DNA of 64,000 bases, taken from positions 4,340,001-4,404,000 of the forward strand of contig NZ_JAFW01000001.1 of the NCBI RefSeq assembly GCF_000526335.1, in the 5' to 3' direction. Source of the DNA: Arthrobacter sp. 31Y (lineage in GTDB: Bacteria; Actinomycetota; Actinomycetes; Actinomycetales; Micrococcaceae). This document shows, piece by piece, positions 33,408 to 43,048 of this stretch. The notes beneath the pieces were generated by a model. The model had not been told where the DNA came from. It saw only the letters and a program-made list of their open reading frames with translations, and did not search any database. The first letter of the stretch is position 1, and each line of letters starts with the position of its first letter. Position numbers and translations under genes: made by a program.

Positions 33408-36215
33408 ATGAGCACTGTGGACAGCTTCGGTTCCAAAGGCGTACTGAATGTAGCCGGCACCGACTATGAAATTTTCCGGTTGAACTCCGTAGAGGGCGCA
33501 GACAGCCTTCCGTTCAGCCTTAAGGTATTGCTTGAAAACCTCCTGCGGACTGAGGATGGCGCCAATATTACGGCTGACCATGTCCGCGCCCTGGCCGGTT
33601 GGGATCCCAATGCGGAGCCCGACACGGAAATCCAGTTCACCCCGGCCCGCGTCATCATGCAGGACTTCACCGGCGTTCCCTGCGTCGTGGACCTGGCTAC
33701 CATGCGTGAAGCCGTCAAGGAGCTCGGCGGTGACCCCAAGCGCGTCAACCCGTTGGCGCCTGCGGAAATGGTCATCGACCACTCCGTCCAGATCGATGCC
33801 TTCGGTAACTCCGGCGCACTGGAGCGCAACATGGAGATCGAATACCAGCGCAACGGTGAGCGCTACCAGTTCCTTCGCTGGGGCCAGACCGCGTTCGACG
33901 ACTTCAAGGTTGTCCCCCCGGGAACCGGCATCGTCCACCAGGTCAACATCGAATACCTGGCACGCACGGTCATGACCCGCGAGGTAGACGGCGTTGTCCG
34001 CGCCTACCCCGACACCTGTGTTGGCACCGACTCGCACACCACCATGGTCAACGGCCTCGGCATCCTGGGTTGGGGCGTTGGCGGCATCGAAGCCGAGGCT
34101 GCAATGCTCGGCCAGCCCGTCTCCATGCTGATTCCGCGCGTTGTGGGCTTCAAGCTCAAGGGCAGCATCCCCGCTGGCGCCACCGCTACCGACGTCGTGC
34201 TGACCATCACCGAAATGCTGCGCAAGCACGGTGTTGTTGGCAAGTTCGTTGAGTTCTACGGCGAAGGCGTTGCCGCTGTGCCGCTGGCCAACCGCGCCAC
34301 CATCGGCAACATGAGCCCGGAATTCGGTTCCACGGCTGCCATGTTCCCCATTGATGACGTCACGTTGGACTACCTGCGCCTAACCGGCCGCTCCGAAGCT
34401 AATGTCGCCCTCGTGGAGGCATACAGCAAGGAACAGGGCCTCTGGCACGATCCTTCCCGCGAACTGCGCTTCTCCGAGTTCCTGGAGCTGGACCTGTCCA
34501 CCGTTGTTCCTTCCATCTCCGGCCCCAAGCGTCCGCAGGACCGCATTGAGCTCACGGACGCCAAGGAGCAGTTCCGCAAGGACATCCACAACTACGTCTC
34601 CATTGAAGACGGCAGCGTGGATGAGTCCCTGGACGAGTCCTTCCCGGCTTCCGATTCGCCGTCGTTCACGCACGCCGATTCGCACACCACGGAAACGGAC
34701 CGCGTTTACTCTGCCGCCAACGGTGCCCATGGCCGCCCGTCCTCGCCGGTCAAGGTCAAGACCGCCGATGGCCGCGAGTTCGAGCTGGATCACGGCGCAG
34801 TGTCGATCGCTTCGATCACGTCCTGCACCAACACGTCCAACCCGTCCGTCATGCTGGCTGCGGCCCTCCTTGCACGCAACGCCGTGGATAAGGGCCTGAC
34901 CTCCAAGCCGTGGGTAAAGACCTCCGTGGCACCGGGCTCAAAGGTTGTCACTGACTACTACGAGAAGTCCGGCCTCACCCCTTACCTGGAGAAGCTCGGC
35001 TTCTACATTGTGGGTTATGGCTGCGCCACCTGCATCGGTAACTCCGGCCCGCTTGAGCCGGAAATCTCCGAGGCAATCCAGGCAAATGACCTCTCTGTCA
35101 CTGCTGTCCTCTCCGGTAACCGCAACTTCGAAGGCCGTATCAACCCGGACGTAAAGATGAACTACCTGGCGTCGCCGCCACTGGTCATCGCCTACGCCCT
35201 GGCAGGCTCCATGGACTTCGACTTCGAAGCCGACGCGCTGGGTACGGACTCCGAGGGCAACGAGGTCTTCCTCAAGGACATCTGGCCGAACCCCACTGAG
35301 GTGCAGGAAGTCATTGACTCCTCCATTGACGAGGCAATGTTCGCCAAGGGCTATGAGGGCGTCTTCGACGGCGACGACCGCTGGAAGGCCCTCGACACCC
35401 CCGCAGGCGATACTTTCGCTTGGGCCGAGGACTCCACCTACGTGCGGAAGCCCCCGTACTTCGAAGGCATGAAGGCTCAGCCGGATCCCGTCACGGACAT
35501 CTCGGGCGCTCGGGTTCTCCTCAAGCTTGGCGATTCCGTCACCACGGACCACATCTCGCCGGCCGGTTCCTTCAAGTCGGACACTCCTGCAGGCCAGTAC
35601 CTTCTGGCTAACGGTGTGGAGCGTAAGGACTTCAACTCCTACGGTTCACGCCGTGGCAACCACGAAGTCATGATCCGCGGAACGTTTGCCAACATCCGTA
35701 TCAAGAACCAGCTCCTGGACAACGTTGAGGGTGGCTTCACCCGCGACTTCAGTCAGGAAGGTGCGCCCCAGGCCTACGTCTACGACGCAGCCCAGAACTA
35801 CCAGGCAGCAGGAACGCCGCTGGTTGTTTTGGCAGGCAAGGAATACGGCTCCGGCTCGTCCCGCGACTGGGCAGCCAAGGGCACGGCGCTCCTGGGTGTT
35901 AAGGCCGTTGTTGCTGAAAGCTACGAGCGCATCCACCGCTCCAACCTCATTGGCATGGGCGTCCTTCCGCTGCAGTACCCCGCTGGCGAGTCCGCGGCGA
36001 CGCTGGGCCTGACCGGTACGGAAACGTTTGCAGTAGAAGGCGTTACCGAGCTCAATAACGGCACCACGCCGAAGACGCTCAAGGTAACTGCAACTGCTGA
36101 GGACGGCACCGCCAAGTCCTTCGATGCCGTTCTGCGCATCGATACCCCGGGCGAAGCGGACTACTACCGCAACGGCGGCATCCTGCAGTACGTTCTGCGC
36201 CAGATTTCGGCATAA
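33408..36215 (+). CDS. acnA: Aconitate hydratase A
   Basis: [4Fe-4S] aconitase interconverting citrate and isocitrate in the TCA cycle, 935 residues. The three cluster cysteines are C473 ([10 protein letters not shown]) and C539/C542 ([11 protein letters not shown]), with the same 66 and 3 spacing as in E. coli AcnA. Other motifs: [47 protein letters not shown] and the C-terminal [10 protein letters not shown]. Start ATG after GAGAGGAG. An aspartate/Ser-rich insertion ([25 protein letters not shown], near 405-430) is typical of the IRP-type long form. No acnR-like TetR regulator follows, unlike in corynebacteria. A perfect terminator hairpin follows the stop. Confidence 0.97.
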   Translation: MSTVDSFGSKGVLNVAGTDYEIFRLNSVEGADSLPFSLKVLLENLLRTEDGANITADHVRALAGWDPNAEPDTEIQFTPARVIMQDFTGVPCVVDLATMREAVKELGGDPKRVNPLAPAEMVIDHSVQIDAFGNSGALERNMEIEYQRNGERYQFLRWGQTAFDDFKVVPPGTGIVHQVNIEYLARTVMTREVDGVVRAYPDTCVGTDSHTTMVNGLGILGWGVGGIEAEAAMLGQPVSMLIPRVVGFKLKGSIPAGATATDVVLTITEMLRKHGVVGKFVEFYGEGVAAVPLANRATIGNMSPEFGSTAAMFPIDDVTLDYLRLTGRSEANVALVEAYSKEQGLWHDPSRELRFSEFLELDLSTVVPSISGPKRPQDRIELTDAKEQFRKDIHNYVSIEDGSVDESLDESFPASDSPSFTHADSHTTETDRVYSAANGAHGRPSSPVKVKTADGREFELDHGAVSIASITSCTNTSNPSVMLAAALLARNAVDKGLTSKPWVKTSVAPGSKVVTDYYEKSGLTPYLEKLGFYIVGYGCATCIGNSGPLEPEISEAIQANDLSVTAVLSGNRNFEGRINPDVKMNYLASPPLVIAYALAGSMDFDFEADALGTDSEGNEVFLKDIWPNPTEVQEVIDSSIDEAMFAKGYEGVFDGDDRWKALDTPAGDTFAWAEDSTYVRKPPYFEGMKAQPDPVTDISGARVLLKLGDSVTTDHISPAGSFKSDTPAGQYLLANGVERKDFNSYGSRRGNHEVMIRGTFANIRIKNQLLDNVEGGFTRDFSQEGAPQAYVYDAAQNYQAAGTPLVVLAGKEYGSGSSRDWAAKGTALLGVKAVVAESYERIHRSNLIGMGVLPLQYPAGESAATLGLTGTETFAVEGVTELNNGTTPKTLKVTATAEDGTAKSFDAVLRIDTPGEADYYRNGGILQYVLRQISA

Positions 36216-36250
36216 GGAAGCGGCTGGTTTCCAGCTGATTCAGTAGCCGG

Positions 36251-36286
36251 ACAGCCCCGGCTGGTCGCCCGACCAGCCGGGGCTGT
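36251..36286 (+). terminator. Terminator of acnA
   Basis: Perfect 16-bp stem: ACAGCCCCGGCTGGTC, four-base GCCC loop, then the exact complement GACCAGCCGGGGCTGT. It starts 36 bases after the acnA stop. The T run after it is weak (TGG). Confidence 0.8.
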
Positions 36287-36414
36287 TGGCGTCCGGGGAT
36301 CAGTCAGAGGACCTGTCTGGGAGAACAAAGCCAAGGCTCGAGGCCGCGGCGCATCGCGCGGGCCCGGGCACGCGCTAAAGTTAACAAGCACGTCATTCAC
36401 CCTAAGGAGGGCCG

Positions 36415-38388
36415 TTGGGACTTTTGGAAACCGTCAAGGATCCACGGGACCTGGCCACATTGTCCGGCACGGAGCTGGAACAACTGGCCGGGGAAATCAG
36501 GGAATTCCTGATCACCAACGTAGCCGCAACGGGTGGACACCTTGGGCCCAACCTGGGCGTTGTGGAACTCACTCTCGCTGTCCACAGGAACTTTGAGTCT
36601 CCACGGGACAGCGTCATCTTCGATACCGGCCACCAGTCCTATGTGCACAAGCTGCTGACCGGACGCCAGGACTTCACTACGCTCCGCCAGCAGGGCGGTC
36701 TTTCCGGATATCCGGACCGTGCCGAGTCTGAGCACGACATCGTGGAGAGTTCACATGCGTCCTCCTCGCTGTCCTGGGCTGATGGCATCTCGCGAGCCCG
36801 GCAGCTGACTGGTGAAGGCGACCGGTTCGTCGTCGCCGTCGTTGGCGATGGCGCCTTGACCGGTGGCATGGCGTGGGAAGCCATCAACAACATTGCTGCC
36901 GACAAGCGTCGCCGTGTGGTGATCGTTGTCAACGACAACGGCCGCTCCTATGCCCCGACCGTCGGCGGGTTTGCCGATTATCTGGCGTCATTGCGTCCCA
37001 CCATTGACTCCCTTCGCACCACTCCGGCTTACGAACGCATGCTGGACTGGTGGAAGAAGAAGCTTCAGGACGGTGGCCCCGCCGGCCAGTTCACCTATAA
37101 GAGCCTGCATGCCATGAAGAAGGGCATCAAGGACTGGTGGGCCCCGCAGGGTATGTTCGAGGACCTTGGCATGAAGTACATCGGCCCGGTTGACGGACAC
37201 AACCTCCAAGCCATGGAGCATGCGCTCAACACCGCCAAGGCCTACGGCGGACCAGTCATTGTGCATGCCATGACGGAAAAGGGCCACGGTTATGCTCCCG
37301 CCCTGGCCAACGAAGCAGACCAGTTCCACGCGGTGGGAATCATCGACCCCGAGACTGGCGAGCCCACGGAAATGCCGGGAGCAAGGTCCTGGACCTCGGT
37401 GTTCGCTGAGGAAATCGCTGACATCGCCGATGAACGCCCGGACATCGTGGGTATCACCGGCGCAATGCTCATCCCTGTGGGATTGCACAAGTTCGCTGAA
37501 CGCCACCCCGAAAGGGTGATCGACGTCGGTATTGCAGAGCAGCATGCCCTGACTTCCGCGGCCGGGATGGCATTCGGTGGCCTCCACCCTGTGGTGGCGG
37601 TTTATGCCACGTTCCTGAATCGCGCCTTTGACCAGCTCCTGATGGACGTGGCCCTGCATAAAGCCGGTGTGACCATCGTCCTGGACCGTGCCGGCGTGAC
37701 TGGCCCGGATGGGCCCAGCCACCACGGCATGTGGGACATGGCGATGGTTCAGATCGTGCCCGGTCTTCACTTGGCCGCTCCCCGCGACGCCACCAGGCTC
37801 CGCGAAGAACTGCGTGAGGCCGTGGCCATTAACGATGCCCCCACCGTGGTGCGGTTCTCCAAGGGCAGTGTTGGTTCCGAGATTGAAGCAATCGACCGGC
37901 TTCATGACGGCGTGGACATCCTCGCGCGGCGACCGGAGGGCTCTACCGAAAACGATGTCCTGATTGTCAGCGTCGGCGCGATGTCCGAACTCGCACTTGA
38001 TGTGGCCGCCCGTCTGGGCGCCCAGGGCATCAGTTCCACGGTGGTGGATCCGCGGTGGGTCCTGCCCGTCCGTAAGTCCATCATTGCCCTTGCTGCCCGT
38101 CACCGCCTGGTCATCTGCATAGAAGACGGAGTGCGGGCAGGCGGTGTGGGGTCCCGTATCCGTCAGGAGATGCGGGCTGCCGGTGTGGACACAGCCTTGA
38201 ACGAAGTAGGCCTGCCGGTGGAGTTCCTGGTGCACGGCTCCCGCAGCCAGGTCCTGGAGCGCGTTGGCCTGACGGCCCAGAAAATAACGCACGACGTCGT
38301 AGCCCAGGTTTTGGGGACGAAGGTCCCGTTCGCCAGGCCCCTCCCGGGCCAAGAACACCCGACCACCGGCAGCCTCCCAACGCTGTGA
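36415..38388 (+). CDS. dxs: 1-deoxy-D-xylulose-5-phosphate synthase
   Basis: Thiamine-diphosphate enzyme that joins pyruvate and glyceraldehyde 3-phosphate, the first step of the MEP isoprenoid pathway. 657 residues. N terminus [29 protein letters not shown]; ThDP-binding [18 protein letters not shown] with VVNDNGRS (residues 142-177); [15 protein letters not shown] and the transketolase C domain. The TTG start at 36415 sits 4 bases after AAGGAGG, unusually close but consistent with the conserved N terminus; a second in-frame TTG lies 9 bases further. Stop overlaps the DUF402 gene start (GTGA). Likely regulated by its own promoter (TAAAGT at 36376-36381). Confidence 0.96.
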   Translation: MGLLETVKDPRDLATLSGTELEQLAGEIREFLITNVAATGGHLGPNLGVVELTLAVHRNFESPRDSVIFDTGHQSYVHKLLTGRQDFTTLRQQGGLSGYPDRAESEHDIVESSHASSSLSWADGISRARQLTGEGDRFVVAVVGDGALTGGMAWEAINNIAADKRRRVVIVVNDNGRSYAPTVGGFADYLASLRPTIDSLRTTPAYERMLDWWKKKLQDGGPAGQFTYKSLHAMKKGIKDWWAPQGMFEDLGMKYIGPVDGHNLQAMEHALNTAKAYGGPVIVHAMTEKGHGYAPALANEADQFHAVGIIDPETGEPTEMPGARSWTSVFAEEIADIADERPDIVGITGAMLIPVGLHKFAERHPERVIDVGIAEQHALTSAAGMAFGGLHPVVAVYATFLNRAFDQLLMDVALHKAGVTIVLDRAGVTGPDGPSHHGMWDMAMVQIVPGLHLAAPRDATRLREELREAVAINDAPTVVRFSKGSVGSEIEAIDRLHDGVDILARRPEGSTENDVLIVSVGAMSELALDVAARLGAQGISSTVVDPRWVLPVRKSIIALAARHRLVICIEDGVRAGGVGSRIRQEMRAAGVDTALNEVGLPVEFLVHGSRSQVLERVGLTAQKITHDVVAQVLGTKVPFARPLPGQEHPTTGSLPTL

Positions 38389-38954
38389 CGGACGAGCGCG
38401 CGCCGGGCGAATTGCAGCCCGGTGACCTAGTTGTGTCGAGGAACAGGAAATGGGACGGCAAGGCCCACTGGGTGGTGCCTGGCCGCTACCTTGGTGAAGA
38501 CATTCACGGTTGGTGGATATTTCAGGGCGCCGGCGAGTTCTGCGCGCGCCCTGGCGCAGCTTTCTATACGGCGTCGGATGCAGTTTTGTTGGTTCCACGG
38601 ACTGGTGAGTTTGTGGCCACCTTCTACGACGACAGCTATCCGGGCGACTTCAGGATCTATGTTGACCTGGCCACCGGCCATGACTGGAATCCCATCAAGC
38701 CCGGCGTTACTGAATTCCACATGATTGATATGGATCTGGACGTTATCCGTTCCACCATGCATGGGGTGTTCGTGGACGATGAGGACGAATTTGAGCAGCA
38801 TCGGATGGTCATGGGCTATCCGCAACAGACGGTGGACGCAATGCGCGCAGAATGCGCAGCCCTTTTTGAGGCAGTGAACACCATGAAAGAGCCCTTCGAC
38901 GTCAATGGAGCCACCAGCACCAGCGCCGAGTGGTTCAGGAAAGGACGAGCATGA
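38385..38954 (+). CDS. DUF402 domain protein
   Basis: A 189-residue protein with a DUF402 domain. Core motifs are [59 protein letters not shown] and the C-terminal [36 protein letters not shown], with conserved acidic residues expected to bind a metal. Related proteins such as Ntdp of Gram-positive bacteria hydrolyse nucleoside tri/diphosphates; a nucleotide pyrophosphatase role is possible but unproven. Start GTG 38385 overlaps the dxs stop by four bases, and it overlaps the next gene by 4 bases (ATGA). Thus dxs-DUF402-hypothetical form an operon. Confidence 0.85.
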   Translation: MTDERAPGELQPGDLVVSRNRKWDGKAHWVVPGRYLGEDIHGWWIFQGAGEFCARPGAAFYTASDAVLLVPRTGEFVATFYDDSYPGDFRIYVDLATGHDWNPIKPGVTEFHMIDMDLDVIRSTMHGVFVDDEDEFEQHRMVMGYPQQTVDAMRAECAALFEAVNTMKEPFDVNGATSTSAEWFRKGRA

Positions 38955-39511
38955 GCGGCATCATCCGAGCGTACAAGCGCGACGACGACGGAGTACTTCA
39001 CTTCCGGGAGGCGTGGTATGACGAGGAAGACCAGCAGTTCGTCGTCAACCACGGTGCGGTGGGCCACCAGAGCAAGACTGACGAAGCAGACGTTGACGAC
39101 GAATCTGCCGTGGATGGCCTGACGACCGCTTTTGCTGCGCAGTGCGAGGAAGACGGTTATGCCGAGATTCCCGAGTCTGAGCAGTTTTGGGTAGTTGCCC
39201 AGATTGCGTTGAAGTCCAAGGACGGCACTGAACGTGACCGGCACCTTGAGCGGAAAGCCAAAGCCGCCCTCACCGGCGAATTGGCGTGGCGTGGGTTGGG
39301 AATCGTGGATCGTTCGGAAATCGGCAACGGCCACCTGAATATCTTCTGTCTCTGCCCGGACGTCAACAAGGCTGTGAATGCCATCAAGATCTGTGTCCGC
39401 GGTGAGGATCTGGACTTCACCAAGCTCACGGTCGCAGCAGCGCCCTACAGTGACCCCACGGCATTCCGCGTGAAGCACTCGCCCAAGCAGGGCGTGGGCT
39501 TTACTCTCTAA
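38951..39511 (+). CDS. Conserved hypothetical protein
   Basis: A 186-residue protein I do not recognise. It begins [43 protein letters not shown], then a helical acidic stretch, and ends FRVKHSPKQGVGFTL. No signal peptide, membrane segment or Cys-based metal site, so it is a cytoplasmic globular protein. The start at ATG 38951 overlaps the DUF402 stop (ATGA); the longer frame from 38930 lies inside DUF402. Translational coupling with a nucleotide-hydrolase-like gene is the only clue. The early WYDEEDQQFVVNHG motif resembles WGR-like folds only loosely. Confidence 0.75.
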   Translation: MSGIIRAYKRDDDGVLHFREAWYDEEDQQFVVNHGAVGHQSKTDEADVDDESAVDGLTTAFAAQCEEDGYAEIPESEQFWVVAQIALKSKDGTERDRHLERKAKAALTGELAWRGLGIVDRSEIGNGHLNIFCLCPDVNKAVNAIKICVRGEDLDFTKLTVAAAPYSDPTAFRVKHSPKQGVGFTL

Positions 39512-39542
39512 GTAGCACCCCAACGCACCAGAAGGGATCCCC

Positions 39543-39761
39543 ATGGCGTCCAAGAGCAACTGGCCCGGACATACGCCCCTGCCCAAAGGTCTCGCCGCGC
39601 CGGCGAGACGGGCTCTGGCACATGAGGGGATAGAGACGCTGGAGCAGTTGGCCGAGTTCGGCGAGGCCGGGTTGTCCAAGCTCCACGGGATGGGTCCGGT
39701 GGCTGTAGCGCAGCTTGAGGATGCCATGGAGGAATCAGGGATCTCGTACGGAACCAGCTAA
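39543..39761 (+). CDS. Small helix-hairpin-helix DNA-binding protein
   Basis: A 72-residue protein consisting of one helical unit: LPKGLAAPARRALAHEGIETLEQLAEFGEAGLSKLHGMGPVAVAQLEDAMEESGI. The hairpin GMGPVAVAQLEDAM resembles the HhH of the RNA polymerase alpha C-terminal domain and of SAP/HhH proteins, suggesting DNA or RNA binding. Preceded by AAGGGATCCCC, a purine-rich region with GGGA 9-12 bases before the ATG. Lies 31 bases after the preceding gene, in the same direction. Short but with clear coding structure. Confidence 0.75.
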   Translation: MASKSNWPGHTPLPKGLAAPARRALAHEGIETLEQLAEFGEAGLSKLHGMGPVAVAQLEDAMEESGISYGTS

Positions 39762-39829
39762 CTGTTCTGCCGAGGGAGTTTGTTGCCTTGGGTGACAATC
39801 ATTGCCGGGACGCGTATTAGGCTGAATTC

Positions 39830-40807
39830 ATGACTGAATACCGACGCCTTGGCCATTCCGGACTGACTGTCTCCGCTGTAGGGCTGGGCTGCAATAACCT
39901 GGGCCGCGCCAACACTCCCACGGAGTCCCAGGAAGGCACGGACGCTGTTGTCCACGCCGCGCTTGATGCCGGGGTGACCTTCTTCGACGTCGCCGATGTT
40001 TACGGCCGCGAGCCTGGCCTGAGCGAAGTCATGCTGGGCAAGGCGCTGAAAGGCCGCCGTGATGACGTGGTCATCGGCACCAAGTTCGGCATGGACATGC
40101 GCGGAGTCAACGGCAACGATTTCGATGCCCGTGGTTCGCGCAGATACATCGTCCAGGCCGTGGAAGCTTCCCTCCGCCGTTTGGATACTGAGTGGATTGA
40201 CCTCTACCAGTTCCACACCCCGGATCCGCGCACTCCTATCGAGGAGACGCTGGCAGCCTTGGATTACCTGGTATCCAGCGGCAAGGTCCGGTACATCGGC
40301 CACTCCAACTTTGCCGGCTGGCAGATCGCCGAAGCCGAGTATGTAGGTCGGCAATCAGGTGGCGTCCGCTTCATTTCGACCCAGAACCACTACAACCTCC
40401 TGGACCGCCGCGCCGAGCTCGAAGTACTGCCAGCGGCAGGAGCTTTCTCCCTGGGCGTCCTTCCGTACTTCCCCTTGGCCAACGGGCTGCTCACCGGGAA
40501 ATACTCAGCGGGCAAGGCTCCCGAAGGTTCGCGTTTGAGCCACACGCGCACCAACCTGGTGCACGACGCTGATTGGGAGCAGCTTGGCCGCTTCGGCCAG
40601 TTTGCCAAGGAACGGGATATCACCGAGCTTCAGTTGGCCTTCTCCTGGTTGGCCTCACAGCCAGGAGTCAGCAGCGTCATCGCGGGAGCCACCCGTCCCG
40701 AGCAGATCCGCGAGAATGCCGGGGCAGTGTGCTGGGTACCTACTCAGGAGGATCGCGCGGAACTGGATGAGATCTTCCCGCGGGCACCGAAGGTCGCCCT
40801 CTTCTAG
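39830..40807 (+). CDS. Aldo/keto reductase family oxidoreductase
   Basis: A 325-residue NADPH-dependent oxidoreductase with an (alpha/beta)8 barrel. The AKR tetrad is visible: D53, Y58 (FFDVADVYG), K85 (VIGTKFGM) and H129 (LYQFHTPD). NADPH-binding LASQPGVSSVIAGATRPEQIREN lies near the C terminus. The N terminus MTEYRRLGHSGLTVSAVGLGCNNLGRA is typical of the YghZ/AKR class. Likely cytosolic, reducing an aldehyde or ketone of unknown identity. Downstream lies a large 23-bp inverted repeat before the convergent fadB gene. Confidence 0.92.
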   Translation: MTEYRRLGHSGLTVSAVGLGCNNLGRANTPTESQEGTDAVVHAALDAGVTFFDVADVYGREPGLSEVMLGKALKGRRDDVVIGTKFGMDMRGVNGNDFDARGSRRYIVQAVEASLRRLDTEWIDLYQFHTPDPRTPIEETLAALDYLVSSGKVRYIGHSNFAGWQIAEAEYVGRQSGGVRFISTQNHYNLLDRRAELEVLPAAGAFSLGVLPYFPLANGLLTGKYSAGKAPEGSRLSHTRTNLVHDADWEQLGRFGQFAKERDITELQLAFSWLASQPGVSSVIAGATRPEQIRENAGAVCWVPTQEDRAELDEIFPRAPKVALF

Positions 40808-40825
40808 CCGCCACTGAAGACTCTG

Positions 40826-40884
40826 GTTTTTGTACAGCAGATGCCCTTATAACTCAATCTAAAGGGCATCTGCTGTACAAAAAC
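40826..40884. repeat. Perfect 23-bp inverted repeat between convergent genes
   Basis: Left arm 40826-40848 (starts GTTTTTGTACAG, ends ATGCCCTT) and right arm 40862-40884 are exact reverse complements with a 13-base loop. A+T-rich outer arms and the convergent setting suggest a stem-loop acting as a transcription block or a mobile palindrome. The U run is in the outer arm of the stem, not after it, so it is not a standard intrinsic terminator. Confidence 0.9.
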
Positions 40885-40903
40885 TCCGCTGTGTGCGGGA
40901 GGT

Positions 40904-43048
40904 TTAGGCGGGTGCGGATGCGACGCCAGGGGCGAGGAACCGCTTGCCATTGACCCGCTCGGAAGCTCCCACTCTGTCCAGGTACGGCGTGATGCCGCCC
41001 AGGAACATAGGCCATCCGGCGCCCATGATGACGCAGAGGTCAATGTCTTCAGGACCGGCTACGACGCCTTCTTCCAGCATCAGCCCGATTTCCTCCGCCA
41101 AGGCGTCCTGGGTTCGACGAAGGACTTCCTCGCCAGTGGACGGGGTGTTACCGAAGGACATAAGGGCCAGCGTCTCGGCCGGGATGACGGGAGTTCCGTC
41201 CGGGCCTGGAGCCCAGAGGCTCTTCACGCCGTTGTCAATGAGTTTCTGCAGGTTTTGCGAGACCGGGAACCGCTCGCCGAAGGCGGCGTGGAGCGACTCC
41301 TGGACGTGTTGTGCCACCGGCAGGCCAACCATGGCACTCAAGGTGAACGGCGACATCGGCAGGCCCATGGGACGCAGGGCGCTGTCCGCAACCTCTGCTG
41401 GGGTGCCTTCGTCGAACGCGGCGATAACTTCTCCCATGAGTCGGAGAAGGATGCGGTTGACCACGAAGGCCGCAGCATCCTTGACCAGCACGGCGGTCTT
41501 CTTGAGTCCCTTGGCCAATTCGAACGCGGTGGCGAGGACAGCGTCGTCCGTCTTGGGGGCCCGCACAATCTCCAGGAGCGGCATGACAGCCACAGGGTTG
41601 AAGAAGTGGAAGCCCACCAGGCGTTCGGGGTGCTTCAAGTCCTCTGCCATGGCTGTTACGGACAGTGAGGATGTGTTGGTGGCCAAGATGCAATCGGGAG
41701 AAACGATCGCTTCAACCTCGGCGAAGACTTGTTTCTTGATGTGCAGTTCTTCGAAGACGGCTTCGATCACGAAGTCGGCGTCGGCGAAGGCTTCCTTGGA
41801 GACCGAGCCTGTGATGAGCGCTTTGGTCCTGTTGGCAGCGTCCTGTTTGATCCGCTTCTTCGCCAGCATCTTGTCGACTTCGGCGTGGACATAGGCGACG
41901 CCCTTATCCACCCGTGCCTGGTCGATGTCTGTCATGACCACGGGGACTTTCAGCTGCCGGGCGAACAGCAGTGCCAGCTGGCTGGCCATGAGCCCTGCAC
42001 CCACCACACCGATTTTGGTGACCGGGCGGGCAAGCTTACGGTCAGGCGCACCGGCGGGGCGCTTGGAGCGCTTCTGGACGAGGTCCAGGAACGCGTACAC
42101 CGTTGAGCGGAACTCGTCGGTCTGCATGAGCCCTGCGAGGGTTTCGCACTCGAGTTCGGCGGACTCGGCTTGGGTCATGGTGCGGTTGGCTTCCATAACA
42201 TCCAGGACCTTGCCGGGGGCGGGGGAGGCGTTGGAGGTTTTGGACTCCACAAATGCCCGTCCTGCGGTTACAGCGGCAGCCCAGCGCTCAGTGACTGCCT
42301 CGTCGGTGACATCAACAGCGTTCTTCCGCTCAGGAATTACGTCGCCGGAGATGACCCGGGCTGCCCATGCGAGCGACTGTTCCACGAAGTCGGCGGGTTC
42401 GAACATGGCATCCGCTACGCCGAGCTGGTAGGCCTCCGGCCCCGTGAGGGTTCGGTTGTTGCTGAGGGGATTCTCGATCATGACCTTGACGGCATTCTCG
42501 GGGCCGATGAGGCGGGGAAGGATGTAGACGCCGCCCCAGCCTGGTACCAGGCCAATGAAGGCTTCAGGGAGGGCCAGTGCGCCAGCACCCGTGGAGACGG
42601 TGCGGTACGTGGACTGCAGAGCGATCTCCAGCCCGCCACCCAAAGCCAGCCCATTGATGAAGGCGAAGCTCGGAACGCCCAGGTTGGCCAAAGTGTTGTA
42701 GACGGCATGGCCAAGCTGTGCCATCCAGAGCCCATGCTCGCGTTCCTTGAGTGTTTTCACGGCCGAAAGGTCTGCGCCGGCCACCAGGAAGTACGGCTTG
42801 CCCGTGACGCCGACGCCCACAATCTCTCCCCGTGCAGCCCGCTCCTTGAGGCCCTCCAAGACGCCGCCGAGTTCCACCAGCGTGTTGGGGCCAAGTGTTG
42901 TGGGCTTGGAGTGGTCAAGGCCGTTGTCCAGGGTGATCAGTGCAAAGGTTCCGGCACCGCCCGGCAGCTGGATGTCTTGAACGTAGGAGTGGGTCACCAC
43001 TTCATCAGGAAAAAGGGCGGCGAGTTTTTGGAATTCGGCGGCGCTCAT
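40904..43048 (-). CDS. fadB: Multifunctional enoyl-CoA hydratase / 3-hydroxyacyl-CoA dehydrogenase (FadB/FadJ type)
   Basis: Alpha-subunit-like enzyme of fatty-acid beta-oxidation, 714 residues. N-terminal crotonase domain (about 1-250) with VAGADLSAVKTL, INGLALGGGLEIALQSTY and PEAFIGLVPGWGG; then NAD-binding KIGVVGAGLMASQLALLFARQ (near 345-366), the catalytic FHFFNPVAVMPLLEIV and C-terminal 3HCDH domains. It overlaps fadA by 4 bases (start 43048 and fadA stop at 43045), so the thiolase precedes it in one operon, as for M. tuberculosis fadA/fadB (Rv0859/Rv0860). The products probably form the trifunctional complex. Convergent with the aldo/keto reductase gene. Confidence 0.95.
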   Translation of the reverse strand: MSAAEFQKLAALFPDEVVTHSYVQDIQLPGGAGTFALITLDNGLDHSKPTTLGPNTLVELGGVLEGLKERAARGEIVGVGVTGKPYFLVAGADLSAVKTLKEREHGLWMAQLGHAVYNTLANLGVPSFAFINGLALGGGLEIALQSTYRTVSTGAGALALPEAFIGLVPGWGGVYILPRLIGPENAVKVMIENPLSNNRTLTGPEAYQLGVADAMFEPADFVEQSLAWAARVISGDVIPERKNAVDVTDEAVTERWAAAVTAGRAFVESKTSNASPAPGKVLDVMEANRTMTQAESAELECETLAGLMQTDEFRSTVYAFLDLVQKRSKRPAGAPDRKLARPVTKIGVVGAGLMASQLALLFARQLKVPVVMTDIDQARVDKGVAYVHAEVDKMLAKKRIKQDAANRTKALITGSVSKEAFADADFVIEAVFEELHIKKQVFAEVEAIVSPDCILATNTSSLSVTAMAEDLKHPERLVGFHFFNPVAVMPLLEIVRAPKTDDAVLATAFELAKGLKKTAVLVKDAAAFVVNRILLRLMGEVIAAFDEGTPAEVADSALRPMGLPMSPFTLSAMVGLPVAQHVQESLHAAFGERFPVSQNLQKLIDNGVKSLWAPGPDGTPVIPAETLALMSFGNTPSTGEEVLRRTQDALAEEIGLMLEEGVVAGPEDIDLCVIMGAGWPMFLGGITPYLDRVGASERVNGKRFLAPGVASAPA

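Noticed and set aside
36988..38598. 536-codon minus-strand ORF
   Set aside because: Antisense of dxs; biased codon use creates long antisense frames in high-GC DNA.
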